From Neoarius graeffei (lineage: Eukaryota; Chordata; Actinopteri; Siluriformes; Ariidae): a stretch of 64,000 bases of DNA. Location: assembly GCF_027579695.1 (NCBI RefSeq), contig NC_083575.1:30235382-30299381 (forward strand). The letters run 5' to 3'. The position numbers were made by a program, and so were the translations under genes. This document shows, piece after piece, positions 23,006-35,300 of the stretch (the stretch's first letter is position 1; each line of letters opens with the position of its first letter). Below the pieces are notes generated by a model, which ran no database searches, had not been told where the DNA came from, and was given only the letters and a program-made list of their open reading frames with translations.

Positions 23006-24241
23006 CAGGGCTTTGAACCGGTTCAAGGAACGAAAACGAAAACCGGGAACTTTTTCTATTTCACATGGAACAGAAACAAAACCAGAAACTTTATTATTTT
23101 TTATGTTCCGGAACAGAAACACTTATTAAAAATAATGGTAACCGGTTAATACCGGTTTTTATTTAGTTCCTCAAAGTTTACGTAACCTACAAATAAAAAA
23201 GTCATTCTTCTCCTGCGCAAGTTTCTATGACCTGCTGGGGTTCACTTCCTGTGTGACGTTCGCTGACTGAATGGAGAGAGGGGGAGGGTGGACTACTATC
23301 ACGTATCCACATCTTAAATAAGAGGTAAATATTGCAGTCTATTGTTATTCAAAAACGTCAATTTCAAACACGATATCAATATATTTGTCCACGTTACTGA
23401 GAGGCTCGCGAACATTAAATGACGTTAACCTCTGTTAGCCTATCAATGCATACAGGGCTTTCCACTAAGGCTCATACTAGCCAGCCATGACAAATAAGTA
23501 GCCAGCCGGGGGGGGGGGGGGTGTTAAACACAAAATAAACTCTGCCGAGTGCGCCCGCACGCACACTACTGCCTCCGCCGAGTGCGCGCACGCGCACACC
23601 GCATGTCGGGGCCGCGGATCAGCGAAGTCGGCGGAGAATTTGTGGTTATTATCGGTACAAACAGCGCGAATCACAACTTAAATGAGTGCGGTTCAGTTTG
23701 ACATTGTCAGTCCCTTAGATAAACATTTCATTTTATTAAAATCGAAAATTAATATTTAGAACCTGTGGGCTACAAAAATAATAGTCATTAAAGTAGCCGG
23801 CTGGACTTAATTGTGTGCCGGCTGTATGGCCGGCAGCCGGCGCTTGTGGAAAGCCCTGTATAGGGCCTGACTAGCCTTTGGTAACACACTAAACGAATTA
23901 TCTTTCATTTTTGGCACTTTTTCTGTTTGTGTAGATGGGAAGACATACTGAGAATCCAAATCACCAACGTTTGAAATAATAATTGTTTTGAATTATTTCT
24001 TGTCTTATTTAATGAAGGTTGTAATAGAATTAGCCTACATTTGGCTTAAGCTGGATGAGACAGAGACATAATTTTATAGCCATTTGTTAAACAGCTGACA
24101 GGGAACGTAATTAACCGTTCCAGGAACGAAATTCCGGTTCGGGAACGTCTATTTAATGGTGGAACCCAAAACCGGAAACGTTAAAATTCCGTTTCTGTTC
24201 GGAACGAACCAATAGGAAAAAAATTCTGGTTCAAAGCCCTG
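23006..24241. mobile_element. hAT element, CAGGGCTTTGAACC termini
   Basis: Terminal inverted repeats CAGGGCTTTGAACC and GGTTCAAAGCCCTG. Exact 8-bp target-site duplication TTTTGAAC (22998-23005 and 24242-24249). The subterminal region repeats GGAACGAAA/ACCGG motifs. No transposase is visible. It inserted into the element at 22047-24310. Confidence 0.9.
23453..23858. mobile_element. inner hAT-like element, CAGGGCTTTCCAC termini
   Basis: Inverted ends CAGGGCTTTCCAC at 23453 and GTGGAAAGCCCTG at 23846-23858. It contains a poly(G) run near 23508-23521 and a CpG-rich stretch. I could not recognise a target-site duplication. It is the innermost layer of the nest. Confidence 0.72.
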
Positions 24242-25510
24242 TTTTGAACTTCGATTTCAGTCGAGCAACGGCAGAAACTCGATTCTCTCTATGTGCATGT
24301 AAACGCACTGATAGTGGAGCAATATCAGAAAGGAGTTTGACAGTGTAAAATTGCAAAGAGTTTGAACATATCATCATCTACAGTGCATAATATCAAAAGA
24401 TTCAGAGAATCTGGAAGAATCTCTGTGCGTAAGGGCCAAGGCCAGAAAACCATACTGGGTGCCCGTGATCTTCGGGCTCTTAGACGGCACTGCATCACAT
24501 ACAGGCATGCTTCTGTATTGAAAATCACAAAATGGGCTCAGGAATATTTCCAGAGAACATTATCTGTGAACACAATTCACCGTGCCATCCGTCGTTGCCA
24601 GCTAAAACTCTATAGTTCAAAGAAGAAGCCGTATCTAAACATGATCCAGAAGTGCAGACGTCTTCTCTGGGCCAAGGCTCATTTAAAATGGACTGTGGCA
24701 AAGTGGAAAACTGTTCTGTGGTCAGACGAATCAGAATTTGAAGTTCTTTATGGAAATCAGGGATGCCGTGTCATTCAGACTAAAGAGGAGAAGGACGACC
24801 CAAGTTGTTATCAGCACTCAGTTCAGAAGCCTACATCTCTGATGGTATGGGGTTGCATTAGTGCATGTGGCATGGGCAGCTTACACATCTGGAAAGACAC
24901 CATCAATGCTGAAAGATATATCCAGGTTCTAGAGCAACAAATGCTCCCATCCAGACGACGTCTCTTTCAGGGAAGACCTTGCATTTTCCAACATGACAAT
25001 GCCAAACCACATACTGCATCAATTACAGCATCATGGCTGTGTAGAAGAAGGGTCCGGGTACTGAACTGGCCAGCCTGCAGTCCAGATCTTTCACCCATAG
25101 AAAACATTTGACGCATCATAAAACGGAAGATACGACAAAAAAGACCTAAGACAGTTGAGCAACTAGAATCCTACATTAGACAAGAGTGGGTTAACATTCC
25201 TATCCCTAAACTTGAGCAACTTGTCTCCTCAGTCCCCAGACGTTTACAGACTGTTGTAAAGAGAAAAGGGGATGTCTCACAGTGGTAAACATGGCCTTGT
25301 CCCAACTTTTTTGAGATGTGTTCTTGTCATGAAATTTAAAATCACCTAATTTTTCTCTTTAAATGATACATTTTCTCAGTTTAAACATTTGATATGTCAT
25401 CTATGTTCTATTCTGAATAAAATATGGAATTTTGAAACTTCCACATCATTGCATTCTGTTTTTATTTACAATTTGTACTTTGTCCCAACTTTTTTGGAAT
25501 CGGGGTTGTA

Positions 25511-26416
25511 TATGCTAATCTGTAAGTGAATATTTAATGCTGACACATGAAAATAAAAAAAACATGGCCACCGTTGACTAATCAGTTTCAGCAGGAATTT
25601 GACAGCTTTAACGTTGAGCTATTGTCACAAAACATCAAAGCTAGGTTCTTGTTGGGGCCCACTTGTAATTGATGCAAATTGGTGACTATTAAAAGGAAGG
25701 ATAGGGAAGGGGGATTTAAAGCATATCTCTTGTTAAATAAGGTGAACCATAAATGTTCTTTCTTATGCTGATTTTGCAGCTGAAAGCACAGAAATTAGCT
25801 TTTTGTGCAATTTAGCCCTGCCCATATCAATTTATTTAACATAATTTGTAGAACATACAAAACCTACTTTTTCATACTTGTTCTAGGATTTTAGCCAAAT
25901 CTGGCAAAAAAAAGGGGTAAAATTATTCAGTAAAATTTAACCATAAAAGTCAAACACCCCCCAATACTGAACACATAAAATCTGTCTTTTGAAATATGTA
26001 GCCACACCCACTCAAATTTATGAAAATTTGCATAATTTGCAAAATATATTTTTGCAAACTAGTCCCAGGATTTTGGGGCTATGTTCACAAAATTAGTATC
26101 AAATTACTCAACAGAATCTAATCCTCATTAAGTACTAAAAATTATCTCTTGAAATTTGAAAATTTGGTGAGCTGCATTGTTCTGCTAATTGGATTTTAAT
26201 TTCCATTGGTCACCTGGCTGTATTCAGCCTTTCAGCTTTCCTCAACAATTTCAGATATTTCATACTTATTAAGTTGATCTATGGTATATTTATTAATCTA
26301 TGTATTATAATTGTCAAGAACTGACCACTGGAGTTACTGTTTGCAAGAAGTGCTTGGACCCTGCAAATTGTGGATTGTGTAAATATTTGTACTGAATTTT
26401 GTAATTGCTAGTGCTT
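25511..26416. other. AT-rich gap
   Basis: No gene, clear repeat end or structured array is recognised. Confidence 0.5.
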
Positions 26417-26726
26417 GGGCTGCACGGTGGTGTAGTGGTTAGCACTGTCGCCTCACAGCAAGAAGATTCTGGGTTTGAGCCCAGCAGCCAACAGGGGCCT
26501 TTCTGTGTGGAGTTTGCATGTTCTCCCTGTGTCTGCGTGAGTTTCCTCCCAGTGCTCCGGTTTCCCCCACAGTTCAAAGACATGTAGTTAGGTTAACATG
26601 GGGCAGCCATGGCCTGAGGTTGGGCTGAAGTGCCCTTGAGCAAGGGCACCTAACCCACAACTGCTCCCCAGGTGCTGTAACATAGCTGCCCACTGCTCTG
26701 GGTATGTGTGTGTGCTCCTTGCTCAC

Positions 26727-26797
<71 letters not shown>

Positions 26798-26895
26798 CTG
26801 CTTCAGATGGGTTAAATGCAAAGTTTAAATTTCACTGTGAGCTTAAGTCTGTGCTCGAGTGTAAGTGTGACAACTAAAGCCTTCTTGGCTTCTTC
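26417..26895 (+). mobile_element. SINE with shared head and second tail type, copy 1
   Basis: The tRNA-like head (A box TGGTGTAGTGG) matches the other SINEs up to the CCCACAG/AAGACATG region. The 3' half is unrelated: TGCCCTTGAGCAAGG, TGCCCACTGCTCTGGG, then a (GT)n run (26729-26791) and TTCACTGCTTCAGATGGG. The end resembles AATAAAG-CTTCTTC. A second copy of this tail is at 47435-47712. This marks a distinct SINE subfamily. Confidence 0.8.
26729..26791. repeat. (GT)n microsatellite
   Basis: About 31 uninterrupted GT units inside the SINE. Confidence 0.97.
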
Positions 26896-27234
26896 CAAGT
26901 CTACCTAATTCCTTTTGAAGAAACATACAAAAAAAATCAACACAGAGACCGTAATAGACAGAAATGAATTTTAAGTGGTATAAATGGTAAAAACAATTAA
27001 AAAACAGATGACTGTCATTTCATGGCAAACTGTCAAATCAAGTCCCTTCTAAAAGGGCACCAAGTTAATATGCTGCCCCAATCGCAAGTATAATTCTGAT
27101 GTCAGTTGAAATGATGTTGAAAAAAAAATCTCAAAATATCAAAATACACAATGACAGTAAGCACCAAGAACCAATCCGTTTGCAAATTCAGTATCAAACC
27201 AGTGCTTTTCAATCTTCCACCATTAGTCCAGTAG

Positions 27235-27265
<31 letters not shown>

Positions 27266-27603
27266 CATACATACATACAGTAGTTAAGAAAGTAGTTACA
27301 TGCTACATTTGCTTTAGAAAGCAAAGCAATACAAAAATCACAAAATGCAAATCTGTAAAAAAAAAAATCAAACAAAGAACACATGAACTACAAAAGTTTA
27401 GTTTTGCAGCATCCAAATGTTGGAAAGAGAAAATAGGAAGGGAAATAATTTTATATTCAACACCACCCAAACAAGGCATCCAATATATTAATCTTGCCTT
27501 GTCAGAGCCTTTTCAATTCTTAGTGCAGAAACATTTTATGTACAAACCTTGGGTCGCTTTATAATTATAAGGATAGTAAGAAAAATGCTATATACATTTA
27601 ACG

Positions 27604-27650
<47 letters not shown>
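26896..27650. other. gap with (ACAT)n and (ATT)n microsatellites
   Basis: No gene is recognised. An (ACAT)n run lies at about 27236-27278 and an (ATT)n run at about 27605-27650. Confidence 0.6.
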
Positions 27651-28645
27651 GTGCATCTCAAATTATTTGAATATCAGAAAAAGTTCATTTTTTAGTAATT
27701 TAATTTAAAAAGGTAAACTTTCATATGTTCAATATTCATTACATGTAAAGTGAAATATTTCAGGGCTTCTTTGTTTTAATTTTTATGATTATGGCTTACA
27801 GCTCATGAAAATCAGAAATCCAGAATTTTAAAATATTATCATGTTGCATTTCAAGTTTGAGTAAAACAGTATAAATATCATGCATCTCTTGGTCTAGTTG
27901 AGTACACGCAACCACAATCATGGGGAAGACTTCTGACTTGACAGTTGTCTAGAAGATGGTAATCAACACCCTCTACAAGGAGGCTAAGCCACAGAAGGTC
28001 AATGCTGGCTAGAAAAGTTGCACAAGTAACAGGGATGACCACAGCCTTGAGAAGATTGTCAATAAAAGTTGATTCAAGAACTTGAGAGAGTTTCACAAGG
28101 AATGGACTGAGGCTGGTGTCAGTGCATGAAGAGCCACCACACACAGAGGTTTTAAGGAAAGGGGCTACAATGGTCATGTTCCCAATATCCTAAAGCAGAG
28201 ACAACATCAGAAGAGTCTTACCTGAGCTAAGGAGAGAAAGAACTGGACTGTTGCTCAGTGGTCCAAAGTCCTCTTTTCAGATGAAAGTAAATTTTGCATT
28301 TCATTTGGAAATCAAGGTCCAGTGTGAAGTTTCCTCAGTCTGTGATGATTTGGGGTGCCATATCATCTGCTGGTGTTGGTCCATTGTGTTTTATCAACAC
28401 AACCTTTGACCAGGAGATTTTAGAGCACTTGATGCTTCCATCCGCTGAGAAGCTTTATGGAGATACCGATTTCACAGATGCCACAATGCATTGATGCAGT
28501 AATTCTTGGTAAAGGAGCCCCGACCAAGTACCGAGTTTATAAATGAACTTACGTTTCAGATGGTGGACATTTCTGTATTGTAAATCCTTTTTTGATTGAT
28601 CTTAGAAAATATTCTAATCAGCTGAGGGACTGGATTTCTGATTTT
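27651..28645 (+). mobile_element. Tc1-like relic, GTGCATCTCAAATTATTTGAATATC end
   Basis: The left end is a known type of fish Tc1 terminus (TGCATCTCAAATTATTTGAA, then ATGATTATGGCTTACAGCTC). The right side near 28600-28645 is an inverted, decayed match (GAAAATATTCTAATCAGCTG). Between them is a broken plus-strand transposase, including SVMIWGAISSAGVGPLCFI at about 28338-28396. Many stops are present. Confidence 0.72.
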
Positions 28646-28656
28646 CATGACCTATT

Positions 28657-29290
28657 CATGTACTTCGTATGAAAAATATGAGTGGCATATTTCCATAATC
28701 ATCAAAATTAAAACAAAAAAAGGCTTGGAATATGGGCGGCACGGTGGTGTAGTGGTTACCGCTGTCGCCTCACAGCAAGAAGGTCCGGGTTCGAGCCCCG
28801 TGGTCAGCAAGGGCCTTTCTGTGTGGACTTTGCATGTTTTCCCCGTGTCTGTGTGGGTTTCCTCCAGGTGCTCCGGTTTCCCCCACAGTCCAAAGACATG
28901 CAGGTTAGGTTAACTGTTGGCTCTAAATTGACCGTAGGTGTGAATGTGAGTGTGAATGGTTGTTTGTCTCTGTGTCAGCCCTGCGATAACCTGGCAACTT
29001 GTCCAGGGTGTACCCCGCCTCTCACCCATAGTCAGCTGGGATAGGCTCCAGCTTGCCAGCGACCCTGTAGAACAGGATAAGCGGCTACAGATAATGGATG
29101 GATGGCTTGAATACAATAGTAATGACTATAGAATATATGAAAGTTTACATTTTTGAATTAAATTATGAAAACAATATTTTTTCATAATATTCACATTTTT
29201 CAAGATACACTTGCGTATATAAGAAACACTACACACGAGGTTTTAACTGGGAAATATGCCACTCGTACTTTTCATATGAAGTACATCTGG
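28657..29290. repeat. inverted repeat pair flanking a SINE
   Basis: Sequence at about 28657-28697 (ATGTACTTCGTATGAAAAAT...) is the near reverse complement of 29249-29290. It probably represents ends of an older DNA element, or one arm of it, interrupted by SINE copy d. Confidence 0.55.
28734..29104 (+). mobile_element. tRNA-derived SINE, copy d
   Basis: Same family as the SINEs at 14.1 and 21.5 kb, with a GGATGGATGG-type tail. The flanks GGCTTGGAATA and GGCTTGAATA suggest a target duplication with one indel. Confidence 0.88.
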
Positions 29291-29760
29291 GACATCGAGT
29301 AACATATTTTCCAATATCCTCACTGGTGAGGATATTGATGAATTGTGTTTGATTAACTTGTGTAGTTTTTGTTTGTGAATGTGTCAATATAACAAAAAGA
29401 AAATTACATGTTGGCTTGAAGATTTAAAGTTTATTTTCTCATGTTGAAAAACTAATTTTTCATATGAAATACATTCCAGACCTGAGTAACATATATTTTC
29501 CAATATTTTCACTCGTGAAGATATCAATGATGTCAATTCCATTGTTTTCCTGCTGACTTGATGCGCATTTTTAAAATGGTGAACCGGTTCAAAATGAAAA
29601 TTCTTTTGATTAACTTGTAGATTTTTTTTGTGAATGTGTCTGTGTAATAAAAAGAATATTACACATCGGCTTGAACATAGGAAGTTTATGTGGCTGTGCT
29701 CACTCGTGAAATATGTTCACCACTCAAAGATAAAGTTCATATCTTCATGCCACCATGTAA
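29256..29760. repeat. diverged direct repeats, ~190-280 bp
   Basis: CATATGAAGTACATCTGGGAC...GAGTAACATATTTTCC near 29270 recurs diverged near 29460. GATTAACTTG...GTGAATGTGTC...AAAAAGAA...TTACA...GGCTTGAA near 29350 recurs near 29608. No gene is seen. Confidence 0.55.
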
Positions 29761-29767
29761 TAATAAT

Positions 29768-29770
<3 letters not shown>

Positions 29771-29834
<64 letters not shown>
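29771..29834. repeat. (GT)n microsatellite
   Basis: About 31 GT units, adjoining the old Tc1 element. Confidence 0.96.
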
Positions 29835-29836
<2 letters not shown>

Positions 29837-30066
29837 GGTCTATGCCACCCAGAATAATCAGCAGGCTAAACATTTCCAGAAAAGTTTTGATATTTTCCAA
29901 AATGCAATCAAAATACAAAAACCTTTGATTTGTTAATTCATGTGAACCTTTATTTAAGTGACAAAAGTACAAAGAGAAGATTTTCAACAGTTTTACCAGC
30001 CTACTTATATATTACTAGTATATATTTAGTTTAAGTAAATACATATTAAGTAAATAATATTTTGAT

Positions 30067-30440
30067 CTCATCTCATCATCTCTAGCTGCTTTATCCTGTT
30101 CTACATGGTCGCAGGCAAGCTGGAGCCTATCCCAGCTGACTACAGGCGAAAGGCGGGGTACACCCTGGACAAGTCGCCAGGTCATCACAGGGCTGACACA
30201 TAGACACAGACAACCATTCACACTCACATTCACACCTACGGTCAATTTAGAGTCACCAGTTAACCTAACCTGCATGTCTTTGGACTGTGGGGGAAACCGG
30301 AGCACCCGGAGGAAACCCACGCGGACACGGGGAGAACATGCAAACTCCGCACAGAAAGGCCCTCGCCGGCCACGGGGCTCGAACCCGGACCTTCTTGCTG
30401 TGAGGCGACAGTGCTAACCACTACACCACCATGTCGCCCC
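30067..30440 (-). mobile_element. tRNA-derived SINE, copy e
   Basis: Same SINE family, reverse orientation. Short direct repeats TTTTGAT (30060-30066 and 30441-30447) are the likely target duplication. Confidence 0.88.
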
Positions 30441-30477
30441 TTTTGATATTATTTAAAAATATTTAATATATTTTTTG

Positions 30478-30479
<2 letters not shown>

Positions 30480-30543
<64 letters not shown>
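30480..30543. repeat. (TA)n followed by poly(T)
   Basis: About 24 TA units and then about 15 T. Confidence 0.95.
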
Positions 30544-30744
30544 GTAAATGTAAAAGAAGTTAGAATTTAATCATTTGATGCCTGCAACACACTCAAAAAA
30601 AGTTGGGATATAGGCAAAGTAAGACTGAAAAGTTTATTGGATATTCAAGTAATGCCATTTTAAAAGATTCTACAATACATAGGTTGATTGGTAACATGAT
30701 TGGGTAGAAAAGGAGCATGCACCAAAGGCTTAGTCTTTGCAACC

Positions 30745-32243
30745 ATGGATGGGTTGTGGCTCACTCCTCTGTGCCAAAATTCATAAGAGAATTGTCAGTC
30801 AATTAAAAAAAAAACATTTCTCAACGTAAAATTTCTCAATAGGAGAAAATCTGTCTCCTATTGAGAATTTAGGTCTTTCAAAATGTACAGTACATAATAT
30901 TGTGAAAATATTCAGGGAATTCAGAGACATCTCAGTTCCTAAAGGGCAAGGTCAGAAACCACTGTTGAATGTGCGTGACCTTTGAGCCCTGATGGCACTG
31001 CCTAAGGCTACATCCACACGTCAACGGCAACGAGATTTTTTTTTTAGCAGGTAAAAAAAATATCGCGTCCACATGGGCAACGGATCAGTAAAATATCAGG
31101 TACATATGGCAACGCAACACTTGCTGAAAACGATGCAATACACATGCCACACCTCTACGTGCGCTGTAAGACGGTCCCATCGGAGACACCAGAACAATAG
31201 AAGAAGTAGGACGCATGCGCATAAACCCCTTCTTCTACCCGGCATGAATGAGTGAATGCTGCTTGTTCTAGTCATGTGGTTGTGACGTCATCGTAAACAA
31301 ATCCGTTCTATTCATCCAGACGACTTCGCAACGGCGCCGTTGCCAGATTTTTCCACTCTGGAACCCGTTCTCAAAAAATATCGTTTTGGGGCACCCAAAA
31401 CGCCGGTGCCGTGTGGACGCCAGGCCGAAACGATAAAAAATTTTATCGGATTCACCTGAATCCGTTGCCGTGTGGACAGGGCCTAAGAAACCGTCATACT
31501 AATGTCACAAATATAGCCAAATGGGCTTGGGAGTACTTCAGAAAACCTTTGTCACTTAACACAGTCCACCACTCCATCCAGAAATGCAACCTTAAACTGT
31601 ATTATGCAAGGAGGAAGTCATTCATCAATTCTATGCAGAAACGCTGCTGATTTCTCTGGGTCCAAACTCATTTCAGGTGGTCTGAAAGACAGTGGAAAGA
31701 CAGTGTGCTGTGGCCAGATGACTCCACATTTCAGCTTGTTTTCGGAAAAAACGGATGTCAAGTTCTTAGTGCCAAAGGTGAACATGACCATCCAGTTTGT
31801 TATCAGAAAATGGTGCAAAAGTGGTATGGGGGTGTATCAGTGCCCACAGCATGGGTGAGTTGCATGTGGATGAAGGTACCATTTGCATGTGGATGAAGGT
31901 ATTGGGGCATTTATTGGGATTTTAGAGAGACATATTCATCAAGGCAATGTCTCTTCCTGGGAAGTCCATGCTTATTTGAGTAGGACAATGCCAGGCCTCA
32001 TTCTGCATGGGCTACAACAGTATGGCTTTGTAGATACAGAATGAGTATGCTTGACTAGCCTGCTGCAAGTCCAAATCTGTCTCCTATTGAGAATGTATGG
32101 TGCATCATGATGAGGAGAATCGGACAACAGCGACCACAGACTTTTGAGCAGCTGAAGTCATCTATCAAGCAAGAATAGACAAAATTTCCAATTGCAAAAC
32201 TGCAACAATGTAGCCTCAGATCCCATATGATTAAAAAGTGTTA
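30745..32243 (+). pseudogene. Tc1 transposase relic
   Basis: Broken Tc1 transposase. Recognisable parts are GLRNRHTNVTNIAKWAWEYF near 31470-31540, SLNTVHHSIQKCNLKLYYAR near 31550-31620, LWPDDSTFQLVFG (first catalytic Asp) near 31710, and a decayed SPIEN region near 32080. It is interrupted by the hAT MITE at 31007-31479 and by several stops. Confidence 0.8.
31007..31479. mobile_element. hAT-like MITE, ...TCCACACGNCAACGG termini
   Basis: Imperfect inverted ends: GCTACATCCACACGTCAACG on the left, reverse of CGTTGCCGTGTGGACAG on the right. Flanks TGCCTAAG (30999-31006) and GGCCTAAG (31480-31487) match 7 of 8 as a hAT-size target duplication. GC-rich in the middle; no protein recognised. Confidence 0.78.
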
Positions 32244-32354
32244 AATGGAAAGATGTAATACAATGGTAATAACACATCTGTCCCAACGTTTTTTTGAATG
32301 TGTTGCAGGCATCAAATTCTAACTTCATTTATATTTACAAAATACAATTTAGTT

Positions 32355-35300
32355 GCCCCTCCTAGAACTGCCACCTTATTGTGGTGGAGGGGTTTGTGTG
32401 CATGAATGATCCTAGGAGCTATGTTGTCGGGGGCATTATGCCCCTGTCAGGGTTTCCCAAGGCAGACAGGTCCTAGGTGACAGGCCAGACCAAGAGCAGT
32501 TCACCAAAAACCCCTATGGAGAAAAAAGCAAGGACCGTGACGTCGCCCGGTATGACGCAGCCGGGGCCCCACCCTGGAGCCAGGCCCGGGGTTGGGGCTT
32601 GTATGCGAGCGCTTGGTGGCCGGGCCTTTGCCCATGGGGCCCAGCCGGGCTCAGCCCGAAGAGGTGATGTGGGCCCGACCTCCTGTGGGTTCACAGAGGT
32701 AGCAGTAGGGGATTGGTGCAGTGTGGATTGGGTGGCAGTCGAAGGCAGGGGCCTCGACGACCTGATCCCCGGACACAGCGGCTGGCTGTTGGGACATGGA
32801 ATGTCACTTCGCTGGGGGAGAAAGAGCCTGAGCTTGTGCGGGAGGTTGAGAGGTACCGGCTAGAGATAGTCGGGCTCACCTCCACGCACAGCTTGGGCTC
32901 TGGAACCCAGCTCCTCGAGAGGGGCTGGACTTTCCACTTCTCTGGAGTCGCCCGTGGTGAGCGGCGGCGGGCTGGTGTGGGCTTGCTTATAGCTCCCCAG
33001 CTCAGCCGCCATGTGTTGGAGTTTACCCCAGTGAACAAGAGGGTCGCCTCTCTGCACCTTCGGATTGGGGAGAGGGCTCTTGCTGTTGTTTGTGCCTACG
33101 GGCCAAATAGCAGTATAGAGTATCCAGCCTTCTTGGAGTCCCTGGGAGAGCTACTGAGGGGTGCTCAGACTGGGGACTCCATTGTGCTACTGGGGGACTT
33201 CAATGCTCATGTGGGCGACGACAGTGACACCTGGAGGGGCGTGTTTGGGAGGAACGGCCTCCCCGATCTGAACCCGAGTGGTGTTTTGTTATTGGACTTC
33301 TGTGCTAGTCATGGTTTGTCCATAACGAACACCATGTTCGAGCATAGGGGTGTCCATAAGTGCACGTGACACCAGGACACCTTAGGTCGGAGGTCGATGA
33401 TCGACTTTGTAGTCGTTTCATCTGATCTCCGGCCCTATGTCTTGGACACTCAGGTGAAGAGAGTGGCTGAGCTGTCAACTGATCACCACCTGGTGGTGAG
33501 TTGGATACGCTGGCGGAGGAGGAAGCTGGACAGACCTGGCAGGCCCAAACGTATGGTGAGGGTCTGCTGGGAACGTCTGGCCGAGCACTCTGTTGGGGAG
33601 GTCTTTAACTCCCACCTCCGGGAGAGCTTTTCCCAGCTTCCGAGGGAGGCGGGGGACATTGAGTCTGAGTGGACCATGTTCTCTACCTCCATTATGGACG
33701 CAGCTGTTTGGAGCTGTGGCCGCAAGGTCTCCGGTGCCTGTCGTGGCGGCAATCCCCGAACCCGGTGGTGGACACCGGAAGTAAGGGATGCCGTCAAGCT
33801 GAAGAAGGAGTCCTATCGGGCCATGTTGACCTCCGGGACTCCTGAGGCAGCTGACGGGTATCGGCAGGCCAGGCGTGCTGCAGCTCGGGCAGTTGCGGAG
33901 GCAAAAACTCGGAACTGGGAGGAGATCGGGGAGGCCATGGAGAAGGACTATCGGTCAGCCTCGAAGAAATTCTGGCAAACCGTCCGGCGCCTCAGGAGGG
34001 GGAAGCAGTACTCTGCCAACACTGTTTACAGTGCGGGTGGGGAGCTGTTGACCTCGACTGGGGACATTGTCGGGAGGTGGAAGGAATACTTTGAGGATCT
34101 CCTCAATCCCACCATCATGTCTTCCACTGAGGAGACTGAGGCTGATGACTCAGAGGTGGACTCGTCCATTACCCAAGCCGAAGTCACTGAGGTGGTTTGC
34201 AAGCTCCTCGGTGGCAAGGCACCGGGGGTGGATGAGATCCGCCCTGAGTATCTCAAGTCTCTGGATGTTGAGGGGCTGTCTTGGTTAACACGCCTCTGCA
34301 ACATCGCGTGGCGGTCGGGGACAGTGCCTCTGGAGTGGCAGACTGGGGTGGTGGTCCCTCTTTTTAAGAAAGGGGACCGGAGAGTGTGCTCCAATTATAG
34401 GGGAATCACACTTCTCAGCCTCCCAGGGAAGGTTTACTCCAGGGTACTGGAGAGGAGAATTCGACCAATAGTCGAACCTCGGATCCAGGAGGAACAATGC
34501 GGTTTTCGTCCTGGTCGCGGAACACTGGACCAGCTCTATACCCTTCATAGGGTGCTCGAGGGTTCATGGGAGTTTGCCCAACCAGTCCACATGTGCTTTG
34601 TGGATCTGGAGAAGGCATTCGACCGTGTCCCCCGTGGTATTCTGTGGGGGGTGCTTCGGGAGTATGGGGTTCGGGGCTCTTTGCTAAGGGCTGTCCGATC
34701 CCTGTACGAATGGAGCAGGAGTCTGGTTCGCATTGCCGGCAGTAAGTCAGACCTGTTCCTAGTGCATGTTGGACTCCGGCAGGGCTGCCCTTTGTCACCG
34801 GTTCTGTTCATAATTTTTATGGACAGAATTTCTAGGCACAGCCAGGGGCTGGAAGGAATCTTGTTTGGGAACCACAGGATTTCTTCTCTGCTTTTTGCGG
34901 ATGATGTTGTCCTGTTGGCTTCTTCAAACCAGGACCTTCAGCATGCACTGGGGCGGTTTGCAGTCGAGTGTGAAGCGGCTGGGATGAGAATCAGCACCTC
35001 CAAGTCCAAGGTTCTTGACTGGAAAAGGGTGGCTTGCCCTCTCCAGGTTGGTGGAGAAGTCCTGCCTCAAGTAGAGGAGTTTAAGTATCTCGGGATCTTG
35101 TTCACGAGTGAGGGAAGGATGAGTGAGATCGACAGGCGGATCGGTGCAGCCTCCGCAGTGATGCGGTCGCTTTACCGGTCCGTCGTGGTGAAGAAGGAGC
35201 TGAGCCAAAAGCCGAAGCTCTCAATTTACTGGTCGATCTACGTTCCGACTCTCACCTATGGTCATGAGCTTTGGGTAATGACCGAAAGAACAAGATCGTG

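Larger units (their letters stand above)
22047..24310. mobile_element. DNA transposon with CAGTGCGTTTACATGCACAT termini
   Basis: Perfect 20-bp terminal inverted repeats (22047-22066 and 24291-24310). The insertion lies in the Tc1 sequence CAAAT/AGTGG, with AT on both sides, suggesting a 2-bp (or mutated 3-bp) target duplication. Subterminal regions hold repeats of ATCGAGCTA in opposite orientations at the two ends (22068, 22087 and 22145; 22861 and 22910). No transposase is recognised, so it is non-autonomous. Superfamily is uncertain (Harbinger or ISL2EU-like by target size). Confidence 0.8.
22002..25288 (+). pseudogene. Tc1 transposase, split and with stops
   Basis: The start codon (22002) is followed directly by TGA where sister copies have GGA. 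The frame is then cut by the 2.3-kb insertion at 22047-24310. The rest reads from 24311: helix-turn-helix region (STVHNIKRFRESGRIS, one codon lost), then WSDESEFE, FQHDNAKPH and SPDLSPIENI. TGA at 25109-25111 replaces a Trp codon. The final part ends at TAA 25286-25288. Confidence 0.9.
21253..25508 (+). mobile_element. Tc1-like element, CAACCCCGATTCC family, copy 2 with nested insertions
   Basis: Flanked by TA (21251-21252 and 25509-25510). It has the same inverted repeats as copies 1 and 3. About 1.6 kb of Tc1 sequence is expanded to 4.3 kb by a SINE (21534-21906) and by a nest of DNA elements (22047-24310). The order of insertion can be read from the target-site duplications. Confidence 0.94.

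Noticed and set aside
23453..23858. An 8-bp target duplication for the innermost hAT-like element
   Set aside because: Flanks TGCATA and TATAGG do not match convincingly.
29634..29987. Open frames made of Cys-Val or Thr-His repeats at (GT)n and (AC)n tracts
   Set aside because: They are translations of microsatellites.
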